The position numbers and the translations under genes are program-made. From Rotaria socialis (Eukaryota; Rotifera; Eurotatoria; Philodinida; Philodinidae), in assembly GCA_905331475.1 (NCBI GenBank), contig CAJNYU010002679.1:226221-290220 (forward strand): a DNA stretch of 64,000 nucleotides, read 5' to 3'. Positions 1 through 17,700 of this stretch are shown here, piece after piece (the first letter of the stretch is position 1; each line of letters starts with the position of its first letter). The notes beneath the pieces are model-generated. The model was not told where the DNA came from. It ran no database searches and saw nothing but the letters and a program-made list of their open reading frames with translations.

Positions 1-1
1 T

Positions 2-1285
2 ACATATAAATTTCTAGATGTATTTTTTGAAGAAATGACAAAACTATTTCCTGACCTATATTTTCATATTGGCGGAGATGAAGTCGAAGGTACTCACTGG
101 GCACAATCACCAACAATACAAAAATTTATTTTCGACAATAAACTAAGAAATAAAAATGGTTTACAAGCATATTTTAATAAACGTGTACAAGCCATGCTAA
201 AAAAATATGGAAAAATAATGATAGGTTGGGAAGAAATTCTTGACGAAATCGATGAAAATTTAATAATCAATAGTGATGCTGTTATTCAATCATGGAAAAG
301 TCGACAGGCAACGGTGAACGCTGTAAAAAGAGGTTTCAGAAGTATACTTTCTAATGGTTATTATCTCGATCAATTGTCACCATCCATGAATCATTACACA
401 GTTGATCCAATTCAAAAACATGAAGCATTGTTACTCAATAGAGAACAGCAACAACGAATTTTAGGCGGAGAAGCTTGCATGTGGAGTGAATTTGCTTCAC
501 AATACACTGTTGATTCTCGGATTTGGCCTCGGGTATCTGCGATTGCTGAACGTTTATGGTCTTCACCTTTAATTATTAATCAAAATTTTCTCTACGAACG
601 TCTCTTTCGCATGAGTCACTTACTTGAACAAATGAAAACAGGTGTTACACATCTGTCATCATATATGAATAAATTAGAAAATTTACTTCTCGGCCAAACT
701 AACAAAACAGCTCTTCTACATCCATTCGTAATTTTAGCTGACGCATCTGAACCACTCGGTCATGGTGAACGTTCTCAACTTACTAGATATACATCAAGCG
801 TTCCATTAACGACATTTGCTGATGCTTTACATTCTGAAAGTGAATCCATATGGAAATTAGAAAATCTTCAAATTAACGATAAAAGACTTCATGATATATT
901 TCAAACTTGGTCTCTTAATCATCTCCGTTTAAGTACATTATTTAATAGTATAAAAAAATATCAATATGACAACATATGGGGACAAAATATTGAAAGACTA
1001 TCAGAAAATCTTGCTCATGTTGGTCGCATTGGTTTGAGAGTTTTCAATTATAATTCACAAAAAGTATTACATCACGATAAAAATAATACTATGAATTCAT
1101 GGACATTACCACATTGGATATCGCATCATAGCATACTATTAGAACAATTAGAAAACGGTGTCAAAGAAGTACGATTAGCTGCAGTACGACCAGTTCGACG
1201 TTTACTTCACTCTATTCAATCAACGAATCAGTTACGGGTACAAGAGGCGACCAGAGATATTCTAGTTCCCTCAGCGAATTTTTGA
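2..1285 (+). CDS. GH20 beta-N-acetylhexosaminidase, bacterial-like, 3' part
   Basis: Glycoside hydrolase family 20 enzyme that removes terminal N-acetylhexosamine from glycans or chito-oligosaccharides. The frame is open from the window edge (reading TYKFLDVFFEEM before the first internal ATG at 35), so the 5' end lies outside. The catalytic Asp-Glu pair is seen in HIGGDEVEGTHW near residue 23-34 of the visible part, followed by an IGWEEIL segment, the IQSW strand, an ILSNGYYLD segment and GGEACMWSE / [12 protein letters not shown] at the end of the barrel. About 220 more residues follow, including a YTSSVPLTTFADALHSES stretch resembling the C-terminal region of bacterial GH20 enzymes. There is no intron over 1.28 kb, unlike every other long gene here. 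The animal-type hexosaminidase at 20680-23181 has a different active-site signature and ten or so exons. I infer acquisition from bacteria, which is common in bdelloids; this is not proven here. Confidence 0.88.
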   Translation, partial: TYKFLDVFFEEMTKLFPDLYFHIGGDEVEGTHWAQSPTIQKFIFDNKLRNKNGLQAYFNKRVQAMLKKYGKIMIGWEEILDEIDENLIINSDAVIQSWKSRQATVNAVKRGFRSILSNGYYLDQLSPSMNHYTVDPIQKHEALLLNREQQQRILGGEACMWSEFASQYTVDSRIWPRVSAIAERLWSSPLIINQNFLYERLFRMSHLLEQMKTGVTHLSSYMNKLENLLLGQTNKTALLHPFVILADASEPLGHGERSQLTRYTSSVPLTTFADALHSESESIWKLENLQINDKRLHDIFQTWSLNHLRLSTLFNSIKKYQYDNIWGQNIERLSENLAHVGRIGLRVFNYNSQKVLHHDKNNTMNSWTLPHWISHHSILLEQLENGVKEVRLAAVRPVRRLLHSIQSTNQLRVQEATRDILVPSANF

Positions 1286-1884
1286 AGTCTCCTGGTGAGA
1301 TTTTTCGAAGATGCATCTTTTCCACACAAAGCCTTTCAGTTATCCGTAGTGTGAAATGTTATTTCTACGACTACAACGCCCTCAAGATTTTTGTATTGTT
1401 TTTACTATTAATATAATTGATAAAATAGATACTAATTATTAAAATAAAATGATATTGACATTTTTCTATTCCGAATAAGTATTAATCAAGCTATTGGACG
1501 ATACGATTTTTAAAAGCTTGATCCACACTACCGATGAAACAAATACTACAGGAGGAATTTTAATGATTGATGATTGAGTCGTGCTCAACCAAACAAGTTT
1601 TAAATTAAAAAAAAATGAGTAGAATGATAATCAAGTCACCAAACTGAGAATGTTTGATCGTTGAATGATATTATGAAACAATCTTTTTTAATGACGATTT
1701 ATTTTCAATGTAGAATTAACCGACAATTTTCCTTTCGAGAAACATACTCAAGTATCATCTAAATGTCATTAAATGGATAGCATTGCCGTACATTTATGTA
1801 TCGGAACAATTCATGGCTTGCGTCAGTTTTACTACATAGTAAAATATTCACATGTTATTTTTAAAAATGAAAAATAAATTCAAA

Positions 1885-1955
1885 GAATAATTGCTCCGAA
1901 TACAATTTTTTCTCCTTATTTTGAGACTTTTAAATTGATTCATCATTTAATATTC
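1885..1955 (-). promoter_or_regulatory. candidate SECIS element (type 2-like) of the deiodinase mRNA
   Basis: On the minus strand, about 20 nt after the stop codon, an ATGA (1946-1943) sits at the foot of a hairpin. Helix II pairs GAAT (1941-1938) with ATTC (1901-1898) and ATTT with AAAT/AATT across a 2x2 mismatch. An A-rich bulge follows, then a mini-stem TCTC (1926-1923) with GAGA (1914-1911) closing an 8-nt loop. The 3' side after ATTC reads GGA, so tandem G.A / A.G pairs can form opposite the GA of ATGA, as in the SECIS quartet; the usual U.U pair would be U.G. A lower helix GAATATT with AATTATTC fits below an AA/GC internal loop. These are the parts expected of a eukaryotic SECIS, folded by eye only. 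Confidence 0.45.
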
Positions 1956-1967
1956 ATTTTATTTATT

Positions 1968-2918
1968 TCATTGAATAATTGATTGTAGATGTTCAGTGAA
2001 TTCATTTAATTTCAACATACTTTCACTGGGCTGAGCTTTATATGTCAAACGATAATCTTTATCAATAACATAAATTCGAACTGGCCATGATGCATATATT
2101 TTTTCAAATAAATTTTCTTCTGGCTTATCGATCACAACCGGCATCGGAAAATTAAAATCTCGAATAAAATCTTTTGCAACTGTTAAACGTTCTTCAACAG
2201 TATGAGTTTGAGTGTATTTTACTGGCACGCCTGTTGGACACCATCGAGCACTACAAATAGGCCATTCATCTTGAGCATGTGCTTCAAGAATATAAATAAA
2301 ACGAAAATTAATAAATTTACAGTAGACATTATACAATTCAGATAGCCGAGACATAATAGCTCTTAATGGCGGTCATGAATATGATCCACCAATCAATACT
2401 GTCGATGAAGGTTTTAATCCATCGAATAATTGACTATCTTGTCCGTCGAGTTGAACGACTGGAACATTCGGTACAATATCACCTATTTGTAAATCACCAT
2501 CTCTCGCTCGATTATATTTAACATAGAGTGGAATCGATTGTAAATCAGGATAAATTTGTGTTGCACATCGTAAACATAGAAGTGCTTCATGCATTTCATC
2601 TTCTAAGTTAAATTCACGAATTACTTGCCGTTGTAATTCATCGGTTATATCCAACCATGATGATGATGGTGATTGTTCAGCGTCACAATATCGTTTTTGA
2701 TATTCATTAGATAAACGTAATTCATTTTCTCGAATTAACATACGTTTAAGAAGGCTCTTTGGAATAAAAGATGTCGGCAATGTTGATGACTATAGATTAA
2801 AATAGAAAAAAAAAACAAGAATGAGATTGCCTAATAGATTTTTTTCTTTACATTTGAATTGATTAAATCTTGATAGGTAAAAGTCGCTCGACCACTGGTT
2901 ACATGTGCCATGCCCATT
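1968..2918 (-). CDS. iodothyronine deiodinase-family selenoprotein (in-frame UGA = Sec)
   Basis: Thioredoxin-fold oxidoreductase of the deiodinase family. Two open frames, 2789-2376 and 2372-1968, are in the same phase and are separated by one TGA at 2375-2373. Reading it as selenocysteine gives GGSYS-U-PPLRA, matching the deiodinase active site (Sec followed by PP). It is followed by an FIYILEAHAQDEWP segment equivalent to the conserved IEEAH..DGW strand with its catalytic His. Upstream is the family segment GDIVPNVPVVQLDG; downstream VVIDKPEENLFEKIYASWPVR and a C-terminal helix. The main exon starts at an AG acceptor at 2791-2790. A short first exon 2918-2904 (reads MGMAH, donor GTAACC) keeps phase but is uncertain; the first ATG inside the main exon is MLIREN near 2738. 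No N-terminal membrane segment is visible. Substrate cannot be told: invertebrate members need not act on thyroid hormone. Confidence 0.85.
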
Positions 2919-3773
2919 TTTTGTCACGTTTCTGTTTTTTCTTTTCGTGTCCTTTTATACTGTTTGTTGGTACTGGTTTATGTAGCAATAACATGAGTCA
3001 TTAGCAGCCTTCGACGTAGCTCAAGATTGAGATTAGACGGTTGTTGAGCTACATATCATGATTCATTAGAAAAGAAATTTATAATCATAATCAGATTTGA
3101 TATCATTACATTACAGAGTTCAGAACGACGTAATATTACTATTCAATCAAACATCTTTCATACAGTATAATGTTTATTTTTCTTAGCATTAAAAATTACA
3201 ATACATGTATTTCAATTATCATGAAAAGCCATGCTTCACTTACTGGGCGAAGGACAATGCACAAGATACTTTGCAATTTATATAAAGAAATTTTTACAAA
3301 TTGGAGAAAAAAATCAATTCACTGTATCTTTGGATTGAATGAGAAAGCTTTTTATTATTCACGTTTATTGTTGTCATTCAATTTAAAACAATAAAAAAAA
3401 AGGTTATTTTTTCGTAAGTAGCAATGATGTATTAGAAAAAAAGGGTTATTTTTTTGTTCTCTCTTAAGTTAGGGTGATGAAAATGATTGTACGAAGATAA
3501 AATTTTTGTACATATCAGTAATTCAAATAATGATTTTATTTAAACACGATTATTTTTAGACTTTATTTACTTATTAATTCTAAATAAGTTACTTGTGGCG
3601 TTATCTACGATGATCTAAACCTATAAGAAAGAAGGTCGATGGAAAGAGATGTCACTGAATGTTTCTTTTTTTTCGGGAAGTCATTCATCAATATATCAGA
3701 GTTGTCTTTCTCTATTCGGTGTATCGTGTTGTTTATGTTTCAATATCTCATAGGTGGATGCTAAGAACAAAAG
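2919..3773. other. divergent intergenic region, deiodinase (-) / KDM5 (+)
   Basis: About 850 bp between two gene starts facing away from each other, so it should hold both promoters and 5' UTRs. I see no convincing coding exon. An AG preceded by a T-rich tract (TTTCAATATCTCATAG, ending 3753) lies about 20 nt before the KDM5 ATG and could be a 5'-UTR cis or trans splice acceptor. Confidence 0.5.
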
Positions 3774-10108
<6,335 letters not shown>

Positions 10109-10770
10109 TGAAAATCCAAAAATATATTCGCAATCAAATTAAATCTCCAATCTATCTGACTGTATTTTTCTTTTCTTTCGTCGTCGTTTGTTTTGCTTCA
10201 TTAATTTAAATTTATTTCGTACTCGCGTCAGATAGACGAAAGAAGAACATATTCAACAGGCCATATGAATAGTCATGATTGATCTTGTCTTAGATGACTC
10301 GAGAAAACAAAGGAAAAAAAGAGGTTTCTAAATGTTGTTGTTTTGTTTTTCTGTCGATTTGGTCTTGATATTAATCTTTTTGTTTTTCGGGGTATTGACA
10401 AAATCGTTTATTGTAGATAGAAATTCTTTATTTGTCTGTTTCTGTATGTGTATGTGTGTGTGTGTGTGTGTGTTCCGTGTATGTTGTTCAAGACGAAATA
10501 GAAGAAAATATTACGCTTTGAAAATGAAAAATTAAATCATATTTATAAAATTTATTTATGATAAATAGGAGAAAATCAACCGATCCTATTCCATTCAGAT
10601 GTATTGTTTTTCTTGTTTAGGCTAGCCTTATTGAAGATCATTCTATCACTTTTTTAACATCAATCATATACTGTTCATGTAAAATACTTAGTCCATGAAT
10701 GTTAGATTTTATTGAATCGATCTGAATAAGAAGATGACATTTTCTTCGATGTTTTTCTTTTAAATATTTT
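10109..10770. other. convergent intergenic region with 3' UTRs
   Basis: About 660 bp between the KDM5 stop and the cyclophilin stop. It holds both 3' UTRs and a (TG)n run at about 10441-10474. No coding signal seen. Confidence 0.5.
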
Positions 10771-11494
10771 TTATATTTGACCACATTCGGCTATAACCAC
10801 ATTAGCTCGTGGTGTACCTTCTTCGGTACCACAGCTTTCCATTCTTTTGACAATATCTTGACCTTGAAGAACACGACCGAATACAACGTGTTTATCGTTA
10901 AGCCTAAGAAATATGAAAAGATTTTAGTGACAAAAAAAAAGAATTAACGAAATCAGCTTCACTGGTTTATACCATGGTGTAGGAGCCACAGTTATAAAAA
11001 ATTGTGAACCATTGGTGTTTGGACCTGAATTTGCCATCGATAATAAAAATGGAACATCGTGTTTTAAACGAAAGTTTTCATCAGGAAAACTTTCGCCAAA
11101 AATACTTCGACCTGAAGAGATATGAATTTTTATGAAACAGTTCTAATATCAACTAACCTCCTGTGCCATCTTGTAGATCAAAATCACCTCCTTGAACCAT
11201 AAATTGAGGAATTATTCGATGAAATCGACAACCACGAAAACCAAAACCGGCTGCACCTGTACATAATTGTCGAAAGTTTTCTGAAACGAAGATTATTTCA
11301 CCAAATCTAAGTTAACCATGAAAATAAAAGCTAAATACCAGCCGTTCTGGGTACAACATCAGAAAAAAGCTAATTAATAAGAAAAATGAAGATTAGCTTA
11401 ATTAAAAAACAAGAAAAACCTCAAAAACAACGGTTCCTTGTGGTTGTCCGTTAATATTCACTTTAAAAAACACTTTTGGTCGTGGTCGTTGCAT
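10771..11494 (-). CDS. cyclophilin A-type peptidyl-prolyl cis-trans isomerase
   Basis: Single-domain PPIase that interconverts proline peptide-bond isomers and assists folding; cytosolic by lack of a signal. Five exons on the minus strand (11494-11420, 11369-11339, 11280-11158, 11111-10973, 10903-10771) join in phase to 501 nt, 166 aa, the normal length of cyclophilin A. Visible signatures are [31 protein letters not shown], the active-site run [20 protein letters not shown] with the catalytic Arg, [17 protein letters not shown], the cyclosporin-contact Trp ([12 protein letters not shown]) and ECGQI at the end. The open frame upstream of this ATG contains no other ATG, so the start is well determined. 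Confidence 0.96.
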
Positions 11495-12075
11495 TTTTCG
11501 AGTGAATCGTGAAAAGTAGTGGTTGTGACTGTATAATGATTCGCTTGAATGACTGTACGGCTTAAAGTAAGCAGCGGTAATGCACTCATAGTAAAAAGAA
11601 CAGGACTCGTATTTTTATTTAACCGTTATCGTACTCGTATACAAGCTACAGATTAATATGAGCGTGAAAACCTTCATTTAGATTCGAGTGTATCCTATTT
11701 TTTTTTTATAAAGGAAGCTTTAACATAAGTATTTGATATTAAACGAATTCATCTACAATTAGAACATCATGAGCTGCTGCATTCTTATTTTTATGCCGTT
11801 CAAAAATGAAATTGGTTTTCTTTTTACGTGTATCATTGGCATATGAAAGTTTGACACTTAATTATTCTGTTCTAAGTTTTCATTGCAGTCTATCATGGCA
11901 GTTGATCTTTTTCAATGAGATGGCAATTCATGTATTTTATTATGATATTTTTTAGCACTTTTTTCGATGCCATTGTTACTCAAAGAAACAGTTGAATAAG
12001 AGAATCTTTATTTGATTCAACATTGCTACGTTCCAGCTATTTATTTTATTACTTTATAACGGTTCATATTTATAA

Positions 12076-12128
12076 AGGGTGTGGGCGTTGGTACCTGTTT
12101 GGTTGTGAACAGAAAACGCCCACACCCT
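12076..12128. repeat. perfect inverted repeat, 14-bp arms, 25-nt loop
   Basis: AGGGTGTGGGCGTT (12076-12089) is the exact reverse complement of AACGCCCACACCCT (12115-12128). The arms are GC-rich in an AT-rich surrounding and the left arm directly follows TATAA. Confidence 0.85.
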
Positions 12129-12233
12129 GGGGAGGCGTATGGGTTACTGTCTGTATGTTCTTGTATATAAACCGACAATATAGCCACACCGTTATCTGAA
12201 TCCATTCGACTTAAAGCAGGTTAAAAAACACTA

Positions 12234-12494
12234 GAGGTTCCAGATAAAACTTGACGAGCCCTATCCAGTTATTGATTTTGTTTTCAAAGGAGCTGTTTCT
12301 ATTCTTTCCAAAGTCCTTAATGTGAGTCGGTCAAGAATAGGTTCCAAGTAAAACACGGAGAAGCCAGGTAGAATTCTCCCCGTTTTACATGGGACCTATT
12401 CTGGGCAGAGTTGAAATAGTTTTGGTGGGAAAAGATTACATCGAAAAGCTCGTGGAATTCTATATGGAACCTCCGTGTTTTACTTCAAACCTAC
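12234..12494. repeat. cluster of four related 25-bp units, two in each orientation
   Basis: Units at 12234-12257 and 12336-12360 share GGTTCCA..TAAAAC in direct orientation. Units at 12376-12401 and 12468-12494 carry the reverse complement (GTTTTAC..ggacct / GTGTTTTACTTcaaacc). The middle two pair 21 of 25 positions across a 15-nt loop. This may be a decayed fold-back or MITE-type element. Confidence 0.6.
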
Positions 12495-14599
12495 TCGCGG
12501 CCGAGTCACCACAGGAAATATTCGAATCCTTATTTAAGATGTTTCGCTTTATTGAACACCATTTTTTGCTGACTAATGTTAAATTACTTTTTAAATAATA
12601 GACTTAAGAGTCTAACATATATGTTGGAGGAAAATTTTAAATTTAAGACAATTTTAGATTCCCCCTACAGCATATACATACCTTTTTAATGTTTCGCATT
12701 GCCTAATAGTATTCAGCGAGACCCTATGTAAAGAGAACAATAATATCAAGAAAACAATTTGTGATGTCGAAGACCATTAACTAGTGAGCATAATGGTGAG
12801 CATGTGTTCATGTTTAGCTCATCAAGCTGAAATTCGTTCGTTAACATCAACTCTTAGCTGAAGCTTTCAATACCACACACATAGGCAGTCAAGTCGAATA
12901 TTGCAACCTACGTCAATCTTATCAACATCGCTTGTCTCTACGATGCGCGGAAGTTCTGCTACTCACCATATATATCTTATGAAATTTTATGAAACGAAAC
13001 GTTGTACGTTCATTTAATATGGGATAAATTGTAAACGATGCATTCTCCAGACTGTGTTTCAGTGATGTTTATTTACCTGCTGTAAAGCATTATCTCTTGA
13101 AATTCTTGTTTATAAAATAGAAATATTATAAACGCCTTTTGCTGCAGCCTGATAGGTCAAATACAGAATTGTACCTCTTCAATAAATCTGTAATTAAATT
13201 GACGTTAGTAACTGACTGGCAATTCGGGTCCGTGTGTCATATATATGTGTCGCTGGTACGTCACGTGCGATCAAGTAGTTCAAATTAATTCCAACACAAT
13301 AGATTCAACGAGACATGAATATGATTAAGGTTGCGCTGCATGAATTGACCGCTGTGCATATTAAATATTAATCACATTCACAATCACATGAAAATTCCTT
13401 CATATATCTTCTTGGGTGCCATATTTGTTGGGCAAACGAGTACTATAGAGCCCCAAATCATGTTGTGGCTGTGTTTTGTTGATACATAACTAATTTGGCT
13501 TGCGGTATCTGTATTGAGAAAGAGCTCAGTAAATAGTTGTAAACGCACAGCTTATCGCTATGTCGCCATTTGTTTATCAGTTAATGTCATAATCTAGTAA
13601 TTGCTTGTCGCAAAATAGTTCGTTTGTTTTTGATGATTTCGCGACAACAATGACGCATTCCTTGAAGAAATTCCAGTTCATGTTTGTTTACAATAAATCA
13701 AAGCCCATAGTTATTTGTATGATAGCTATGAAATTTTGATTACCATCTGGTTATTATCGATGGTTATTTAGTAACGCTAGTCCATTATGAATGCTTTGTA
13801 TATTCACAGTAAAATTGATTCTTGCAATCTCCATGCGTTTTCACAAAATCTTAGTTCAGCGTCAATTCAAAATCAGATGCATGGGTTATCTCATCTTGCT
13901 CAGGCATGATGAGAATATTTCATGTAGATGTTTAGTGGCAAAATTGCAATACAATAGCAAAAATGGATGGGCTTATTAGAAGATTCGTTGTTTGCAACGA
14001 CCATAAATCTTGAAATATTCGTATTGATAAACGTATTAAAGCAACAGAACAATTATCATCACTGAATTTTATTCGATGGAAAAATATTGTTTGAAAATCT
14101 AGGCAATTTCAGATGGAAAGAAAATACTTAATTTTTATCAGATATTTGTTTGGCGCTGCTCTTTCATTTTTTGTCATGCACCAAAATGTTCGATTCATAC
14201 TACATTCACTCTATATCATTCAACTGATTGGGTTACTAAACAAGAATTATGAGTGCAATCTTCATATATGTGTATTGTTAACAGAGAACATATTGTTTTT
14301 TTAAGAAAATCAATCATCTGACATGTATTCATAGTAGTTTTCTTTCAACATTTGCAATAAAACAAGCGCTATTGTCGTCGAGTCATTGGTGTAGACATGA
14401 ATTTTTTGTTCCTTCGTTTCAACACACATTAAAAGAAAGGTTGTTACTAGGAAACGAACTTTGTAAATGGAAAGCAGCTGACTCATTCGAATCACACTGC
14501 GTGCACCGCTGTTATTGTTTGTACGATTCTATTTAATTTTTTCGTACAAGGAATTTGGTCTTAAAGAATCATGAAGACTGTAAAGAACTGAACAGAAGA

Positions 14600-14603
14600 G
14601 AAA

Positions 14604-14632
<29 letters not shown>
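14600..14632. repeat. (GA)n microsatellite
   Basis: Uninterrupted GA dinucleotides, about 14 units, in the gene-poor region before the leucine-rich-repeat gene. Confidence 0.9.
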
Positions 14633-14636
<4 letters not shown>

Positions 14637-14767
14637 AATTCTTGTCAAATACTATATTGTATTCATTGATTGTCAGACCATACTTGACAAGCGGACGATT
14701 TTTTTCTATTTTAGTTTCTTTTTAAACTCTTCAAATGTCTTAAATTGATCATGATTAATCGATATCA

Positions 14768-17700
14768 ATGAAGGTTCCTATGCGAGTAAGTTTTATTAGA
14801 AAACGTGAGTTCACGTGCAAATAGCGAGAACTATTTTCAATTTCTAGGCACTACCAAATCGATATAATCATACTGAAGAAAAAAGTGATTATGCAAATTT
14901 TAGTCATACAAGAATAAGTAAGAAAATTTTTAAGCATAATCTGAATCCATGAAGCTGTAGAAATTAAACTCTCTACGGATTTGTTTAAAGTTGTATAATT
15001 GAATAAATATGTGAATATTCAAATTCTGACTTTCATCATGGTCATAAAAATAAAAATTTAATCTGAGATTAATTTGGTCAGCGCGTTTTCATTTTTTTTC
15101 TTCTTCTAACTTTGAAAGCGACGTATGCGATAATTTCTTTAAAAGTATTCCGTTTTGTCTTTATTTGAAGTGCAAAAGATTTATTCTTAAGTTTTCTTAT
15201 CCATTAAAAACGATTTAAAATAGATTGAATAAATCGATCGAATTGAAGTGTATGTCATTTAAAGCAGAGTGAGCAGAAAATCTGTCGAATCGAAGTAACA
15301 GAATAAACATCATAAAACTTCAAATTTCGAAGTGCCTAAATGCATTTACATGTAAACAAATATGGAGAAATAGGCTGTCGAAATCGACAACAAGGATAAT
15401 TTTTTTCACGTATTTATTGCTCTTTTTTTGAGTATATTCTCCTTCGTAAACACTCTAACCTTGAATCGATTGAATGAGCATACGGATAAAAACAAGGCAA
15501 TATAATTCTATCCTTGAAATCTACAGAAAATGCAAGGTTAATAAATAATGTTTTTCGGCAAAATGTCTGTTGATTGTTCTGTGTGTCGCATTAAAATATC
15601 AAAAAGAAAAAAGAAATTATTATCAATTCTAGTCACTTTGTTTCAAGTGCCTCAGTATGAATATCTGCAAATACTTATTTGTAATGGTAATTCATTAACA
15701 ACATTAGCTGGAGCTGAACATATAAAACATTTGTGGAAACTTGATGTCGGAAATAATCAAGTAGAGAAAATTGTTTTCTAAAAAGGCAAACGCCACGAAA
15801 TCTCTTTATGTATAATTTTGATTTAGATTCGAAGTCTTCAACATTTATCACGTTTTATAGCACTTGGTTCACTTATTCTGTCGAATAATAATTTAACGTG
15901 GATACAATTACAACATATTCGTCATATGTGCATTCTTGATTTAAGACTCGATGGAAATCCTACTCTTGATGCTGATCCGAACTGTAACAAAATTCTAGAC
16001 ACGAATGGGTTTTTTTTTTGAATAACGAAACCTTTGTTTTCCTTTCATTCATGTGCACAGATCGTCAACATATACTCGATTGTTTACCACGAATTTGGAT
16101 GTTCGATGGAGTTTTTGTTTCAAGTAAATCTTATTGAACAAATCGAAGAAGTATTTTATCTATTATTTTGTGTAGCTGCAGAAAGAAATCAAATAGACGA
16201 GTTCTTTACACAATCATCACTAACACAAAAGCCTGTGGTAAGCTATGCATTTCAATTCCAGTAGACTGATGTAAATGTTTTTATTCAGAGGCGAAAATTA
16301 GCACGAGATGTATTTATGCCATCGAATTTAAAAGATCGTTCAATTAATGGACTTTTTGGGCCAAAAGTAAGCATCATATTTACGTATGTAGATTACTGAC
16401 AATTTTTTCATCATAGGCAACGGAATTATTTGCTAAGTTTCCGATAAATTGTTTTGTTAATACAGGTAGAAAATAAATTATAAATAACTCAAACTTTTAT
16501 TTTCTCCATTTAGAACTAGATAGAAAACGAATCAGACATTTAGCTTATACTGAACAAGATTTATTACTGAATGAAATGAAACATGACGATAGAAAGTACG
16601 AAAAAGTATTTTTCCACGAAGAAAAAAATAATAAACGAAATCTTCTAATTAGAAAACACGACGAGTTTCTCACAGAAAATCGTTCTCTACTTTCTCAAAT
16701 GATTGATCTACGACAAACACATATTGAAGAATTTAATATGCTTCTTATTTTACTTCTTGTAAGCAGATCACGAAGAGCAGTTGCTTTTGTTCAAAACTGT
16801 ATTTCATATTTCAATTGAATTTCTATTTTTGTTTTTCAACAGACTGATATTCTTTATCAAATTCCTCGTGAATTATTAAATAATGTTCTAGATGTAACTC
16901 ATATAAATACTATCGGGTATTCGATTTTATTTAATGTTGTTTCATGAAAACAAAATTTTATTTTTATGAATTTCTTTAGAACTCTAAATATAAATAATTT
17001 GTTTTCATCGAGTGAATATTTAAAATGCATGATTGCATCTCTTGTTCATGCAGGTGCAAGAATTGACCGCGATGAGAATCATGTAAATTATTGGTATTGG
17101 TTATTTGATGAAATTCTATCTATGTTCTCTTTTAGTCATGTGCATTTTATGATAAACTTTTCAATAGTCTATCGGTTGTTTTGACAAATCAAACACGATC
17201 ATTATCATCTTCAACCATAAATCTAAATTGTTCAAATCCTGGAGTGTAAAATAATATAAAGTTCTGTATAAAACAATTTTGTTTTATAATCAAAATCTTT
17301 AGAATTTCTGAAGCTAAATCTATGGTTTGCCTTGAAGTTATGCAAGTCTTCATTATGTGTCCTGTATTTTATACACTTGCCGAGCATCCAAGTAGGTTTT
17401 GAAAATAGAATTCAATAGAAAACGCTAATATTATGTTTATTTTAGATGTCAATTGTATTTTAAAACAAGCATTAGAACGATCTCCGGCATATAGAAGTAT
17501 TATAGATGTTTTAGAAAATTTTAATGCTGATCAAGTAAGACTATCAAACGTGATATTCATCAACAGAAGTTTCAATTTTCTTTCCACCAATAGAAAACAG
17601 GTGAACAACAAAAGGATATACTAGCACCGATGATTGGTAATATATTGAAAATGGCTATTCGAACATTATCAACAAAACGAGTAAAAAAAGTCAATGAACC

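Larger units (their letters stand above)
11495..14767. other. 3.3-kb gene-poor region
   Basis: No exon with recognisable protein similarity seen on either strand. It contains an exact hairpin (12076-12128), a cluster of four related 25-bp units in opposite orientations (12234-12494), and a (GA)n microsatellite (about 14600-14632). Short open frames here (for example 12389-12598 and 13791-13979) show no domain and no consistent splice structure. Confidence 0.5.

Noticed and set aside
2852-2918. 67-nt first exon of the deiodinase ending at GTAAAG (donor 2851-2850)
   Set aside because: Joins out of phase and meets a stop after 14 codons; the shorter 2918-2904 exon keeps the frame.
3170-3394. 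74-codon open frame between deiodinase and KDM5
   Set aside because: No similarity, low-complexity AT-rich composition and no splice context; lies in the shared promoter region.
10332-10535. 67-codon open frame downstream of KDM5
   Set aside because: Made of poly-T and (TG)n translation; this is 3' UTR sequence.
12076-12128. TGTGGG inside the hairpin as a possible bdelloid telomere repeat remnant
   Set aside because: Only one copy of the hexamer is present, not a tandem array.
12389-12598. 69-codon open frame in the repeat cluster
   Set aside because: Overlaps two inverted repeat units, has no recognisable domain and no extension in phase.
15548-15647. ATG at 15548 as start of the LRR protein
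   Set aside because: The Lys-rich stretch before the acceptor-like CAAG at 15647 looks like intron; upstream exons at 14768 and 14848 fit phase better, though this is not certain.
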